Of a DNA stretch of 64,000 nucleotides, positions 30,175 through 39,869 are shown one piece after another. Source of the DNA: Flavobacterium cellulosilyticum (GTDB lineage: Bacteria > Bacteroidota > Bacteroidia > Flavobacteriales > Flavobacteriaceae); contig NZ_SMFK01000002.1 in NCBI RefSeq assembly GCF_004349355.1, positions 186,001 through 250,000 on the forward strand, read 5' to 3'. Made by a program: the position numbers and the translations under genes. The notes under the pieces are model-generated. The model saw only the letters and a program-made list of their open reading frames with translations. It was not told the DNA's origin and searched no databases. Within the stretch, counting starts at the first letter, position 1. Each line of letters starts with the position of its first letter.

Positions 30175-30471
30175 AAATAATAGGATATTTGTCAGGATCC
30201 TGTGAAGTATGAAACACAGCATTTAGAAACACAGTTTTGCTAGGTTCATCAACAATAAAAAAGGCGATGTAAGGAAATTTACCAAAAGGTAAAAATCTAT
30301 AATTATTATCGTGAACCTGGTAATAAGGGTTTGTTTGTAAAGCTTTATATATTTTTCTGTATTCTTTCAAAAATTCAAGAGCACTTTTTTACTGGCTTTG
30401 TAAATATAATATTCAAGAGCATCTTCAATGTTTTTGTAAGCAATTGGAGATACAATAATCTTATAATTCAT
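30173..30471 (-). pseudogene. RelE/ParE-family toxin, frameshifted
   Basis: Two frames together give one ParE-like toxin of about 99 residues. The first runs MNYKIIVSPIAYKNIEDALE then IYKASKK from the ATG at 30471; the second begins with SALEFLKEYRKIYKALQ and ends with the typical YRFLPFGKFPYIAFFIVDE and AVFHTSQDP. The change of frame falls at a run of As (minus strand AGTAAAAAAGTGC around 30388), consistent with loss of one A. As read, the first frame stops after 34 codons. The downstream part retains ParE-type residues. This could also be an assembly error in the homopolymer. Confidence 0.75.
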
Positions 30472-30730
30472 ACTTCTTTTTTAAGTCGGAATAAAGCGTT
30501 GCTGCATTGGAATATTGAGATTTGTCGGAATTCAATTGATTATCTAATATTTTTTGTTGTTCAGAAGATAATGTAAAAGGTTTGTTTGCAGCGATTTCGA
30601 ATTTTATTTTTAGACTTTTCAAGAAAGCTTTAACGGCTTCAATTTGTGAAGGATCTTCGGTGTAAGCTGTGATATTGATTGGTTGAATAATTTTATGTTT
30701 TAAGTTGCGTAAACTTATATACTTATACAA
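30461..30730 (-). CDS. Antitoxin partner of the ParE-like toxin, start codon degraded
   Basis: The 89-residue frame overlaps the toxin start by 11 bases, as usual for type II antitoxins. The core (ITAYTEDPSQIEAVKAFLKSLKIKFEI and the C-terminal SEQQKILDNQL) resembles the short antitoxin family that precedes RelE/ParE toxins in Bacteroidetes. No ATG is present in the frame: the only start is a TTG at 30730, and the expected start position, just before IQPINI, is an ATT. This suggests the start was lost, so both partners may be decaying. It may still be expressed from the TTG. Confidence 0.6.
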   Translation of the reverse strand: MYKYISLRNLKHKIIQPINITAYTEDPSQIEAVKAFLKSLKIKFEIAANKPFTLSSEQQKILDNQLNSDKSQYSNAATLYSDLKKKYEL

Positions 30731-30910
30731 AGATAATCAAAAAGTAAATTTTTTTATGTGCTATTTTTATTTGACAAACACGATGTTCAGATATGCAAGT
30801 AACTATCTCCTGTTGGATAGTGCAAAATTGATCACGAGCAATAGCATACCGAAGAATTAAATTATTTTCACAAAGTGAACTGCGAAATAAAATATATTTA
30901 AATTTCATTC

Positions 30911-30950
30911 AAAAAAAATCCCATTTCATTTTTCATTGAAATGGGATTTT
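30911..30950 (-). terminator. Rho-independent terminator after lysA
   Basis: AAATCCCATTTCA (30917-30929) and TGAAATGGGATTT (30937-30949) form a perfect 13-base inverted repeat, with a T run on the minus strand. It is six bases after the lysA stop. Confidence 0.88.
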
Positions 30951-30955
30951 TAAGT

Positions 30956-32176
30956 TTATGAAACAGTTGCTGTAACTGGCAATGGAATTTGATTTTTAAG
31001 CAAATCTTCAAAAGATTCTTGAGCACGTATTAAATGACCTTCTCCGTTTAACCATAATACTTCGGCTGGCTTGTAGCGAGAATTATAATTCGATGCCATA
31101 GAGAAACAATAGGCTCCAGCATTTTTAAAACAAAGGACATCACTTTCTTTGATTTCTGAAATTCTACGATTGTTAGCAAAAGTATCCGTTTCGCAAATAT
31201 ATCCTACTACTGAATAGAAGCGTTCTTTTCCTTTTGGGTTCGAAATGTTTTCGATGCAATGTTGAGATCCATAAAACATAGGTCGAATCAAGTGATTGAA
31301 ACCACTGTCAATTCCGGCAAATACTGTAGATGTAGTTTGTTTAACTACGTTTACTTTTGCCAAGAAATGCCCTGCTTCACTTACCAAGAATTTACCTGGC
31401 TCGAAAATTAAGGTCAAATCCTTTCCGTATTCTTTACAGAATGCATTAAATCTTTTTGATAATTTTCTACCTAATTCTTCAATATCGGTTTCAATATCGT
31501 CTTTTTTGTACGGTACTTTAAAACCGCTACCAAAGTCTAAAAATTCTAGTTCCTTGAAGCTTCTAGCAGCATCAAATAATATTTCTGCTGCATATAAAAA
31601 TACTTCAATGTCTAGGATATCTGAACCTGTATGCATGTGGATACCCACAATATGCATTTTTGTATTTTCAACAATACGTACTAAATGGGGTAATTGATGT
31701 ACTGAAATACCAAATTTACTGTCAATGTGACCAACAGAAATATTAGCGTTTCCGCCAGCCATTACGTGTGGATTGATACGGATACAAACAGGTACATTTG
31801 GATGTTTAGCGCCAAATTGTTCCAATATTGATAAATTGTCAATGTTGATTTGAACTCCCATAGCAGATACTTCTTCGATCTCTTCGAGAGAAACACCATT
31901 TGGAGTGAAGAATATTTGATCTGGTGCATATCCAGCGTGAAGTCCTAATTGAACTTCTTGGATAGAAACTGCGTCTAAACACGAACCGCATTCTCTCAAC
32001 AATTGGAGAATAGCAACATTCGACAATGCCTTCATAGCATAATTGATACGCAATTTATCTACTTTAGAAAATGCGTTGGTTAATCTTTTATATTGGGATT
32101 GGATTTTTGCCGCATCATATACATATAATGGACTTCCAAATTGTTCTGCTAATTGTACTAAATCTTTCGCTTGCAT
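30956..32176 (-). CDS. lysA: Diaminopimelate decarboxylase
   Basis: LysA removes CO2 from meso-diaminopimelate to give lysine, using PLP. The 406-residue protein has the PLP Lys in NYAMKALSNVAIL, the His of VGIHMHTGSDI, a glycine-rich phosphate site (LDFGSGFKVPY), the EPGKFLV motif and the active-site Cys in YICETDTF. Length is normal. The 5' flank (32177 onward) leads straight into the conjugative element, which appears to be inserted about 145 bases upstream of the start, so the promoter may lie at or across the insertion boundary. Confidence 0.95.
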   Translation of the reverse strand: MQAKDLVQLAEQFGSPLYVYDAAKIQSQYKRLTNAFSKVDKLRINYAMKALSNVAILQLLRECGSCLDAVSIQEVQLGLHAGYAPDQIFFTPNGVSLEEIEEVSAMGVQINIDNLSILEQFGAKHPNVPVCIRINPHVMAGGNANISVGHIDSKFGISVHQLPHLVRIVENTKMHIVGIHMHTGSDILDIEVFLYAAEILFDAARSFKELEFLDFGSGFKVPYKKDDIETDIEELGRKLSKRFNAFCKEYGKDLTLIFEPGKFLVSEAGHFLAKVNVVKQTTSTVFAGIDSGFNHLIRPMFYGSQHCIENISNPKGKERFYSVVGYICETDTFANNRRISEIKESDVLCFKNAGAYCFSMASNYNSRYKPAEVLWLNGEGHLIRAQESFEDLLKNQIPLPVTATVS

Positions 32177-32318
32177 TGTAATATTTTTTTACAAATTTAT
32201 TATTCTTTATTCATACTTACAAGTTAAAAGTTATTAATCACAAATTATAACAATTTGTTTGTATATAAACAATTATACTATATTGTTGAATTTTTTAAAT
32301 AAAAAAGATTAGTAAAAA

Positions 32319-32334
32319 GCAAAAGTAAGCAAAA
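32319..32334. other. Candidate ICE left attachment site (attL core)
   Basis: The minus strand of 32319-32328 reads TTACTTTTGC, nine of ten positions of the CTnDOT-type core GTANNTTTGC. A second GCAAAA follows at 32329-32334. It stands between lysA and the IntDOT-like integrase gene, at the expected distance of about 230 bases from int. The same bases fit TAnnTTTG (TACTTTTG), so they could instead be the lysA -7 promoter box. The matching attR lies beyond the window. Confidence 0.35.
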
Positions 32335-32561
32335 CGATTAAAACCGTTGCTATACAATGCTTTCTAAAAGAGTAGTCTTAGTTTGGAACTCGGTGTCTGA
32401 TACGTTTTGGTCGTGAAAACACAAAGTTAGGTTACTAATTCGTTACCGATTGATAAAGGTAACTATAGAGTTTAACTAATTATATTTCAGTGTTTTGCAC
32501 TCTTTTTCATATTCCCTTGTAACTCAAAGTAATTTAATTTTAAACATTAAACATTTGAGTT
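32335..32561. other. ICE end sequence before the integrase gene
   Basis: This stretch completes the 385-base gap between lysA and int and has no open frame with coding character. It contains an eight-base perfect inverted repeat directly before the integrase ATG: AACTCAAA at 32521-32528 and TTTGAGTT at 32554-32561. Integrase arm-type sites are expected here but no repeat of clear length is seen. Confidence 0.4.
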
Positions 32562-33827
32562 ATGGAACAGACGAAAAAATCTACGTTCAAACTGCTTTTC
32601 TATCTGAAAAAGAATGAACCGAAAAAGAACGGTAACGCTCCCATTATGGCACGCATTACCATTGATGGAGCAGCTAAGACTTTGGGAACAAAGTTAGAAA
32701 TTAACTCCAATAATTGGGATTTAAAGTATGGAAGAGTTGAGGGCAAAAGTGTCAAAGCATTGAGCATTAACCAAAAATTGGATAACATACGGGGACGTAT
32801 CGACACTATTTATGAAGATATGCTGAAACAGGAGGGTTTTGTCACGGCAGAAAAGCTAAAACTCGCATTTCTCGGTGTTGGTGTTATGGACGATTCCTTA
32901 CTGAAAGTATTTAAAAAGAACAATGAGGATTTTGGAAAAATGGTGGATAAAGGAGAACGCTCCAAAAGCACCTACTACAAATACAAAATTGTGTATAACC
33001 ACGTCGCAGAATTTATAAAAAGCAGGTATCATCGTGATGATATGGCGTTTCGGGAATTGACCTGTGATTTTATTAGGGAATTTGATTTCTTCCTTAGAAT
33101 AGACAAAGAATGCAAACATAATACTGTTTGGGTATATACGATGCCACTCTATCGTGTTGCAGAAATAGCTGTCAAGAATAGTCTTATCAGGATAAATCCT
33201 TTTGAAGATTATGAAATCTCTATGAAAGAAAATGACCGTAGTTATCTACTTAAAGAACACGTAGAATCCCTTTTATTACACAATCCTTCAAAACAACAGT
33301 ATGAACTTGTAAAGGATCTTTTTGTATTCAGCTGTTTCACAGGGTTATCTTATATCGATATTAAACAACTTAAAAGGACTAATATACAATCCTTTTTTGA
33401 TGGTCACGATTGGATTATAAGCCGAAGACAAAAATCTGATGTTGCTTCTAATGTAAGACTTATGGAAATACCCAAACGAATTATTGAAAAATATAAAGGT
33501 ACTACCAGAAATGATTCTATTTTCCCCGTTCCTACAAACAAAATTTGTAACAGTCATATAGACAAGCTTATTCAGGAATTAAAGATTGTTACAGAACAAA
33601 AAGTGACCTTTCACACAGCAAGGCATACATTTGGAACGATGTTTTTAACAGAGGGTGTCCCATTGGAAAGCCTCAGTAAAATGATGGGGCACAAAAATAT
33701 TTCTACGACACAGATTTATGCTAAGATTACCAGCCAAAAGATAAGTAAGGATATGGATCTGGTATCTCATAAATTCTCTGGTATGGAAGCAGCATTTATT
33801 GAAATGGAAAACGAAATTATTGTTTGA
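32562..33827 (+). CDS. Tyrosine recombinase integrase, IntDOT-like
   Basis: The 421-residue protein has an N-terminal arm-binding region (about 10-90), a SAM-like core-binding domain (about 105-210) and a catalytic domain. Catalytic positions are visible as HTARH (His and Arg II), MGHKN (His) and the Tyr in TQIYAKI. The first Arg, normally in TGLR, is Ser here (FTGLSYIDIKQL), the same replacement known in IntDOT of CTnDOT. The enzyme thus belongs with integrases that move Bacteroidetes conjugative transposons. It is the first gene of the element, with a terminator after it. Confidence 0.92.
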   Translation: MEQTKKSTFKLLFYLKKNEPKKNGNAPIMARITIDGAAKTLGTKLEINSNNWDLKYGRVEGKSVKALSINQKLDNIRGRIDTIYEDMLKQEGFVTAEKLKLAFLGVGVMDDSLLKVFKKNNEDFGKMVDKGERSKSTYYKYKIVYNHVAEFIKSRYHRDDMAFRELTCDFIREFDFFLRIDKECKHNTVWVYTMPLYRVAEIAVKNSLIRINPFEDYEISMKENDRSYLLKEHVESLLLHNPSKQQYELVKDLFVFSCFTGLSYIDIKQLKRTNIQSFFDGHDWIISRRQKSDVASNVRLMEIPKRIIEKYKGTTRNDSIFPVPTNKICNSHIDKLIQELKIVTEQKVTFHTARHTFGTMFLTEGVPLESLSKMMGHKNISTTQIYAKITSQKISKDMDLVSHKFSGMEAAFIEMENEIIV

Positions 33828-33851
33828 AATTTATTCTTTACATACAGATTG

Positions 33852-33880
33852 AAGCAGGATTTAACCATCCTGCTTTTTTT
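33852..33880 (+). terminator. Terminator after the integrase gene
   Basis: AGCAGGAT and ATCCTGCT (33853-33860 and 33867-33874) form a short hairpin followed by a run of Ts. Confidence 0.85.
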
Positions 33881-34368
33881 ATGCCCATACTTAATCCTCA
33901 AAGCACATTTATTTTCCCAACGCAAATCCCGCTGCTCATAAAAGAGCTTTGATTGGATACTTGATAAAGCATATTGAAAAAATATCCCGCCACTATTGCT
34001 TGATGATATTTTTTAAATACCCTTTCAGTGGCTTCCCTAGCCACCACCAAAAACAATAGTTGTTTAGAAATTCTCCTGAAAGGATGCAGGTTTTGTAACC
34101 ACATAGACCATTCCCTAAATGCCTTTTCCATTGGCTTCCACATAAGTTTTATTCAAGAAGCCGGTATGCTGTTTTGTCCCATTTCAAGAGCAAAGGTATT
34201 TCCGTGTTCTTAACGCAGAAACAAGGTCTTGCCCTCCGGGTTTGCAAAATAATCTCCACCCATTCGGGTCGTATTTTTTTGACAAAACCTTGTTTCTGCT
34301 AAACACGAACCTTTTATGCTCGTGAAACGAAACAAAGCATACTCCGGCTCTTTAGACGAATAAAAAAA
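33881..34368. other. Gene-free region with a long imperfect hairpin
   Basis: No credible gene is seen in this 488-base stretch; the open frames on both strands have poor coding character. Its main structure is an inverted repeat of about 21-25 bases, with arms 34203-34227 and 34287-34307. The arms share the core GCAGAAACAAGG and its complement CCTTGTTTCTGC, and the outer CGTGTT/AACACG. The 59-base loop has two CGGGT copies. It may encode a structured RNA or hold a replication or regulatory site. Confidence 0.5.
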
Positions 34369-34506
34369 ATGTCAGAAATGAAAAAATACAGCATTGAAAA
34401 TGGCAAAAAAAGTGAAACGAAACTTCAGCACCTCCTCTCATTGCCGAATAAATTAAGGCAAAAAAAATCAAGGCAAAAAAAATCAAACAGAAATTCAATA
34501 ACGTAA
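34369..34506 (+). CDS. Small basic protein ahead of ssb (doubtful)
   Basis: A 45-codon open frame begins with ATG at 34369 (MSEMKKYSIENGKKSETKLQ) and stops 12 bases before ssb. It is very rich in Lys, Arg and Ser because a 15-base unit (AAGGCAAAAAAAATC, 34455-34484) is tandemly duplicated and encodes RQKKS twice. It may be a real small gene co-expressed with ssb, or a leader region with chance coding. Confidence 0.3.
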   Translation: MSEMKKYSIENGKKSETKLQHLLSLPNKLRQKKSRQKKSNRNSIT

Positions 34507-34518
34507 AAATCGAAAATC

Positions 34519-34911
34519 ATGAACATCACAGGAAGATTGACAAGGGATGCGGAAGTACGCACAACCTCACAGGACAAACAAGTAGTAAATTTTTCAGTAG
34601 CCATCAATGACAGCTACAAAAACAAATCGGGCGAACGCATAGAACAAACAACCTATTTCGACTGCTCCTATTGGATAACCTCGAAAGTAGCCAAGCTACT
34701 CACAAAAGGCACATTGGTAGAATTATCGGGAAGAATAAGCACGAGAGCGTGGACAGGTAATGACGGAGAGCCAAGAGCAGGACTGAATTTCCATACCTCA
34801 CAAATCAAACTGCACGGAGGTAGCAGGAAAGCCGAAACCGTACAGGCTTCTGCACAAACCAAAAACAACAAGGTTACAGCACAGGAAACAGCGGACGACC
34901 TCCCATTCTAA
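34519..34911 (+). CDS. ssb: Single-stranded DNA-binding protein
   Basis: The 130-residue protein has an OB fold (MNITGRLTRDAEVRT, VVNFSVAINDSYKN, YFDCSYWI) and the acidic C-terminal tip DDLPF that recruits partner proteins. It binds single-stranded DNA, here most likely protecting the ICE strand after transfer or during its replication. It begins the group of plus-strand genes that leads into the DUF932 and PRTRC genes. Bacteroidetes ICEs commonly carry such an ssb. Confidence 0.93.
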   Translation: MNITGRLTRDAEVRTTSQDKQVVNFSVAINDSYKNKSGERIEQTTYFDCSYWITSKVAKLLTKGTLVELSGRISTRAWTGNDGEPRAGLNFHTSQIKLHGGSRKAETVQASAQTKNNKVTAQETADDLPF

Positions 34912-34955
34912 CAACTAGTATTCAATCATTTTTTAACATCAAAATTTTAAGCATT

Positions 34956-36029
34956 ATGGCACATAATATCAATTTCAACGAGAGAACAGGACATTATTCA
35001 TTCTTTAGCGTACAGCAAAAAGCGTGGCACGGTTTGGGGCAAATCGTGGAGCAATACCCAACAAGCGAGGAAGCTATCAAATATGCAGGGTTAGATTACG
35101 AAGTCGTAAAATCCCCATTATTTACCAAAGGTTCGGGCATTATCGAAACGGCTAACGGCATAGAAATAGGCAGTAACGAATTGGAAGTACCTAACTATTT
35201 CGCCAACATCCGTACCGATAACAATGCAGTATTGGGCGTAGTGGGTAGAGATTACCACATTGTACAAAATCGTGAAGCCTTTAATTTCTTCGATGCTATT
35301 GTAGGTGGTGGCGAGGGTATTCTCTATGAAACCGCAGGAGCATTGGGCAACGGAGAACGCATATTTATCACTGCGAAATTGCCCGACTATATTCGTGTAG
35401 GCAATGGCGATGATGTAACGGAAAAGTACATTTTCCTGACTACTTCGCACGATGGTAGCGGAAGTATCACAGCCGCATTTACGCCTATTCGTATCGTTTG
35501 TCAAAACACCCTTAACGCTTCGTTACGCAGTATGACAAATGTAGTCCGTATCAAACACACTTCGGGTGCAAAACAGCGTATCGAGAACGCTCACAAGATT
35601 ATGGGACTTGCCGATACATTGAGCAATCAATTAGAGGGAATTTTCAATGAGTGGGCAAAGGTAAAAGTAACAGACAGAGAAGTAAAAAAACTCATCCAAT
35701 TGGCACTTTGCCCGAATAAAGAAACTTTGGATTTAATCAAAAAAGGTGCGGAAGATGAAATTTCAACCGTGTTCAAAAATACCGTTGAGGACGCATTTGC
35801 TTATGCAATGATAAGCGACACGCAACAAATGGACACGACAAAAGGCACATTGTTCGGAGCGTACAACGCTGTTACAGGCTACTATCAGAACGTAAGAAAT
35901 TACAAAAATGACGAAGCCAAATTGCAAAGCATCGTATTGGGTGGTACTGCCCAACTCAAATCACAAAAAGCATTTGACCTATGTACGGTATTTGCTTTGG
36001 ACGGAGCAGAAATTCTAAATCTTAATTAA
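34956..36029 (+). CDS. DUF932 domain protein
   Basis: The 357-residue soluble protein matches the DUF932/phage-plasmid-like family (TIGR03299). It has a typical start with NERTGHYSFFSVQQKAWHGLG, then NYFANIRTDNNAVLGVVGRDYHIVQN and FTPIRIVCQNTLNASL. The biochemical role is not known; members are common on plasmids, phages and Bacteroidetes ICEs. It follows ssb after 44 bases and precedes a 67-residue gene. Confidence 0.88.
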   Translation: MAHNINFNERTGHYSFFSVQQKAWHGLGQIVEQYPTSEEAIKYAGLDYEVVKSPLFTKGSGIIETANGIEIGSNELEVPNYFANIRTDNNAVLGVVGRDYHIVQNREAFNFFDAIVGGGEGILYETAGALGNGERIFITAKLPDYIRVGNGDDVTEKYIFLTTSHDGSGSITAAFTPIRIVCQNTLNASLRSMTNVVRIKHTSGAKQRIENAHKIMGLADTLSNQLEGIFNEWAKVKVTDREVKKLIQLALCPNKETLDLIKKGAEDEISTVFKNTVEDAFAYAMISDTQQMDTTKGTLFGAYNAVTGYYQNVRNYKNDEAKLQSIVLGGTAQLKSQKAFDLCTVFALDGAEILNLN

Positions 36030-36082
36030 AGAACTCACAGGCTACCGCCTTAAATGGTGGTAGCTTAATATAAACAAGGGAT

Positions 36083-36286
36083 ATGAAAGTAAACGATTTA
36101 AACGGTTGTCCAATAGAGATAACAGATTTAAAAGAAGCAATAAAAATAGCAAGGAGGTACAAGGAATACCGCCACGAAGACAAGAATTTTTCGGAGTTCG
36201 ACAAAAGACAAAATGCCTATTGGTCGGATATGTACGAGAAACTGACAGCAATTAAAGAACAATTATCAAACACATTAAAATTATAG
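36083..36286 (+). CDS. Small ICE protein of unknown function
   Basis: The 67-residue, charged protein (MKVNDLNGCPIEITDLKEAI and on) is probably alpha-helical and is preceded by a purine-rich ribosome site (AAGGGAT). Small genes of this type commonly sit between DUF932 and PRTRC E in Bacteroidetes elements. It ends four bases before the PRTRC E start, so it is likely co-translated. No domain is recognised. Confidence 0.7.
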   Translation: MKVNDLNGCPIEITDLKEAIKIARRYKEYRHEDKNFSEFDKRQNAYWSDMYEKLTAIKEQLSNTLKL

Positions 36287-36290
36287 AACA

Positions 36291-36899
36291 ATGAACACAA
36301 ATTTTTTCAATCAGATACAGCAGTTGGACTTTACAGGAGTATTGCAACTGAACATTTCAAAAGGAATAGAAAGCAACCTAATAGTAACGGTAATGCTCAA
36401 CAACGAACAATGCGGAGATAATGCCAAAAACGGTATTCCTCCATTGACATTCAACGCCACACCGCAGGAGTTTGACGAGGGATTTTTTGAGCAGATAACC
36501 GCACCTATTCAAAAGGTATCGGGCTTAATGGTCGATATGGAAAAATACCTAAAACAATTGGAAGAAGTCAAACGTCAATCGGCTATGGAAAAAGAAAAAG
36601 CCGACAAGCAAAAGAAAGAACAGGAAGCCAAAGACAAGAAGTTTAAAGACGGAATGGCAAAGGCTGACGAACTCGAAAAAGAGAGTAAGTTCCGTGAAGC
36701 GTGGATAAAAGTTCCCGATATGACGGAGTTCCCTGAAAAAGCGGACGAGATACGCAAACGCAAAACATCATTATCTGACAAGTTTGGAACGCCAAGCCTT
36801 TTTGGAGCAATGGAAGAAGCAACACCCGAACTGCCACAAGCGGAAGAAGTTACTACCGATTACCCCATTGATGAAACGGACGAAAAAGAACAGTATTAA
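36291..36899 (+). CDS. PRTRC system protein E
   Basis: The 202-residue protein matches PRTRC protein E: an N-terminal conserved domain (FFNQIQQLDFTGVLQLNISKG, LTFNATPQEFDEGFF) followed by a coiled-coil stretch from about residue 83 to 140 with many Lys and Glu. PRTRC (ParB-related, ThiF-related cassette) genes travel on plasmids and ICEs as a set; their joint function is not known. It is 18 bases before the PRTRC C gene. Confidence 0.88.
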   Translation: MNTNFFNQIQQLDFTGVLQLNISKGIESNLIVTVMLNNEQCGDNAKNGIPPLTFNATPQEFDEGFFEQITAPIQKVSGLMVDMEKYLKQLEEVKRQSAMEKEKADKQKKEQEAKDKKFKDGMAKADELEKESKFREAWIKVPDMTEFPEKADEIRKRKTSLSDKFGTPSLFGAMEEATPELPQAEEVTTDYPIDETDEKEQY

Positions 36900-36917
36900 C
36901 ACTTAAAAACGAGAACT

Positions 36918-37136
36918 ATGTTATTAGCAACGCAATTAGAACGAGTTTTTATACTCAAAGATAAAGGACAGGACATCAGATTGACCGACCCCGAACCACG
37001 TTGGAGCGTGGAGGCAGTAATGAATTTTTACGCCAATTTGTACCCTATTTTGACTACTGCAAAAGTATCTGCACCGCAAATCAAAGATGATGCAGTAGAG
37101 TACAAATTTGAGAGCGTAATGGGTACGAAAGGTTAA
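36918..37136 (+). CDS. PRTRC system protein C
   Basis: The 72-residue protein matches PRTRC protein C: RVFILKDKGQDIRLTDPEP, then NFYANLYPILTTAKV, then a C-terminal YKFESVMGTKG. It has a ubiquitin-like look and ends in a GTKG tail. With ThiF in the same cassette, a ubiquitin-like conjugation role can be imagined, but that is inference. It is spaced 18 bases from PRTRC E and 17 from the next gene. Confidence 0.85.
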   Translation: MLLATQLERVFILKDKGQDIRLTDPEPRWSVEAVMNFYANLYPILTTAKVSAPQIKDDAVEYKFESVMGTKG

Positions 37137-37153
37137 ACCAAAATAGTAAAACG

Positions 37154-38343
<1,190 letters not shown>

Positions 38344-38347
<4 letters not shown>

Positions 38348-39063
38348 ACAACGTAAATAACATAGCCGAGAATTTCGGAACATTGTACCATCCAAAATCC
38401 GCTTTGGTTTTCTATGAAACCGCAGGAACAGAAACCGATATGTATGTGGAGCATTTTGATATGGATAGCAACGGAACGCCTATAAATGCCCACCCATTGA
38501 CAGTAAAAGAAGCCAACATATTGGCAAAGGCTTTACAGACCGATGAAGAAAAAAGCACAGCCTTTTTAAAGCCAAAGGGAATTTTACCGACTAACATTCT
38601 GCATATCAATCCAAGCGAAAAGGGTACGGTACTCTGGTACACCAAAGCACAGCAAAGGAAACTATATTTTGTAAACGGTTTGGGCATACCTAACGGAAAA
38701 GCACAAGTACCACCAATGCTTTGGTTTGCCAACAAAAACAGCCTTTCAGTATTTGCTTTGGCAAACGACAGAAGACCAACCGAGAAAACGCTATTGCATT
38801 ACGCACCTTTCTTCAATATTTACGAAAAGGGCAATGTATGTATGGGTACTGTTAGTATTGATATTAAAAATTCGGCTTCGGTTGAAGAATTTATACAGGC
38901 GTGGAAACATTATTTTTTCAATTCCTATTTCAGCCATTCATTATGCGAAAACGTGACAAGAAAAAATATTGTAACCCTTTGGAAAGACCTAATCAATACA
39001 GATAAACCCTTTCCTAAAGAGGTATTGAAAAAGAATAATAAAACCCTTAAAAATCTATTGTGA
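38344..39063 (+). CDS. PRTRC system protein B
   Basis: The 239-residue protein matches PRTRC protein B: an N-terminal YHPKSALVFYET, central PKGILPTNILHINPSEKGTVLWYT, GKAQVPPMLWFANKNSLSVFAL, and a C-terminal NVCMGTVSID. It overlaps the previous gene by four bases and the ThiF gene by four bases, showing tight coupling. Its function is unknown. Confidence 0.87.
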
Positions 39064-39869
39064 TGAATACTACAAAAACAGCAGTCCATTTTACGGACAA
39101 TTATTTACTCAATCCTACCAACCCGATTTCGGTAAACCTTATCGGAGCAGGTGGTACAGGCTCAAAGGTATTGACCGCTTTAATGGAAATAAACGAGAGC
39201 TTAATAGCGTTAGGACACTCAGGGTTGCAAGTTCGCCTTTGGGACGATGACAGTATTACCACCGCCAATTTAGGCAGACAGCGTTTTGCAGAAAGTGAAA
39301 CAGGATTATACAAATCCGTTGCTTTAATCAATCGTTGCAACCGTTGGGCAGGTACAAATTGGAAAGCCGAAACGGTAAAATTTGAAAAGGACAACTTTGG
39401 CAGACTACCCGAAAAAGCAAGGGCTACTATTACCATTACTTGTGTGGACAATGTACAGGCGAGGTTCGGCGTTGCTGAAATTCTTAAAGAAATAAGCTAC
39501 CGCAGACACTACCAAGACGAACCAAAATATTGGTTAGACTTTGGAAACAGTCAAGATACGGGGCAAGTAATACTATCTACTATTGGAGCCATAAAGCAAC
39601 CTCATTCAGAGAAATACGAAACGGTGGCAAGTCTGCCATTTGTTACCGATGAATTTGGCGAATTGCTGAAGCAATCCGAACAAGAGGACAACACGCCAAG
39701 TTGCTCACTTGCCGAAGCATTGGAACACCAAGATTTGTTTATCAATTCATCATTGGCACAAATGGGTTGTTCCTTATTGTGGAATTTATTCCGCAGAGGA
39801 ATGACCGAATACAAAGGATTTTTTCACAATCTGAAAGATTTTCGCACCCACCCGATAAAAGTCGCCTGA
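39060..39869 (+). CDS. PRTRC system ThiF-family protein
   Basis: The 269-residue protein is an E1/ThiF-like adenylyltransferase: the nucleotide-binding glycine motif VNLIGAGGTGSKVLTALMEI, the acidic LWDDDSITTANLGRQRF and the conserved TCVDNVQARF. ThiF-type enzymes adenylate the C-terminal glycine of a ubiquitin-like protein. In the PRTRC cassette its partner may be the small protein C; that is inference. It ends the cassette, with a terminator about 165 bases later. Confidence 0.9.
   Translation: MMNTTKTAVHFTDNYLLNPTNPISVNLIGAGGTGSKVLTALMEINESLIALGHSGLQVRLWDDDSITTANLGRQRFAESETGLYKSVALINRCNRWAGTNWKAETVKFEKDNFGRLPEKARATITITCVDNVQARFGVAEILKEISYRRHYQDEPKYWLDFGNSQDTGQVILSTIGAIKQPHSEKYETVASLPFVTDEFGELLKQSEQEDNTPSCSLAEALEHQDLFINSSLAQMGCSLLWNLFRRGMTEYKGFFHNLKDFRTHPIKVA

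Noticed and set aside
30723..30908. Open frame of 61 codons on the minus strand between antitoxin and lysA terminator
   Set aside because: Low-complexity content, no recognisable family and no ribosome site; perhaps a remnant but not supported as a gene.
32177..32561. tRNA gene as ICE insertion target
   Set aside because: No cloverleaf-forming sequence or CCA-type end is seen between lysA and the integrase gene.
33898..34213. Two overlapping open frames after the integrase gene
   Set aside because: They lie on opposite strands, overlap each other and a long hairpin, and have unusual composition; treated as non-coding.
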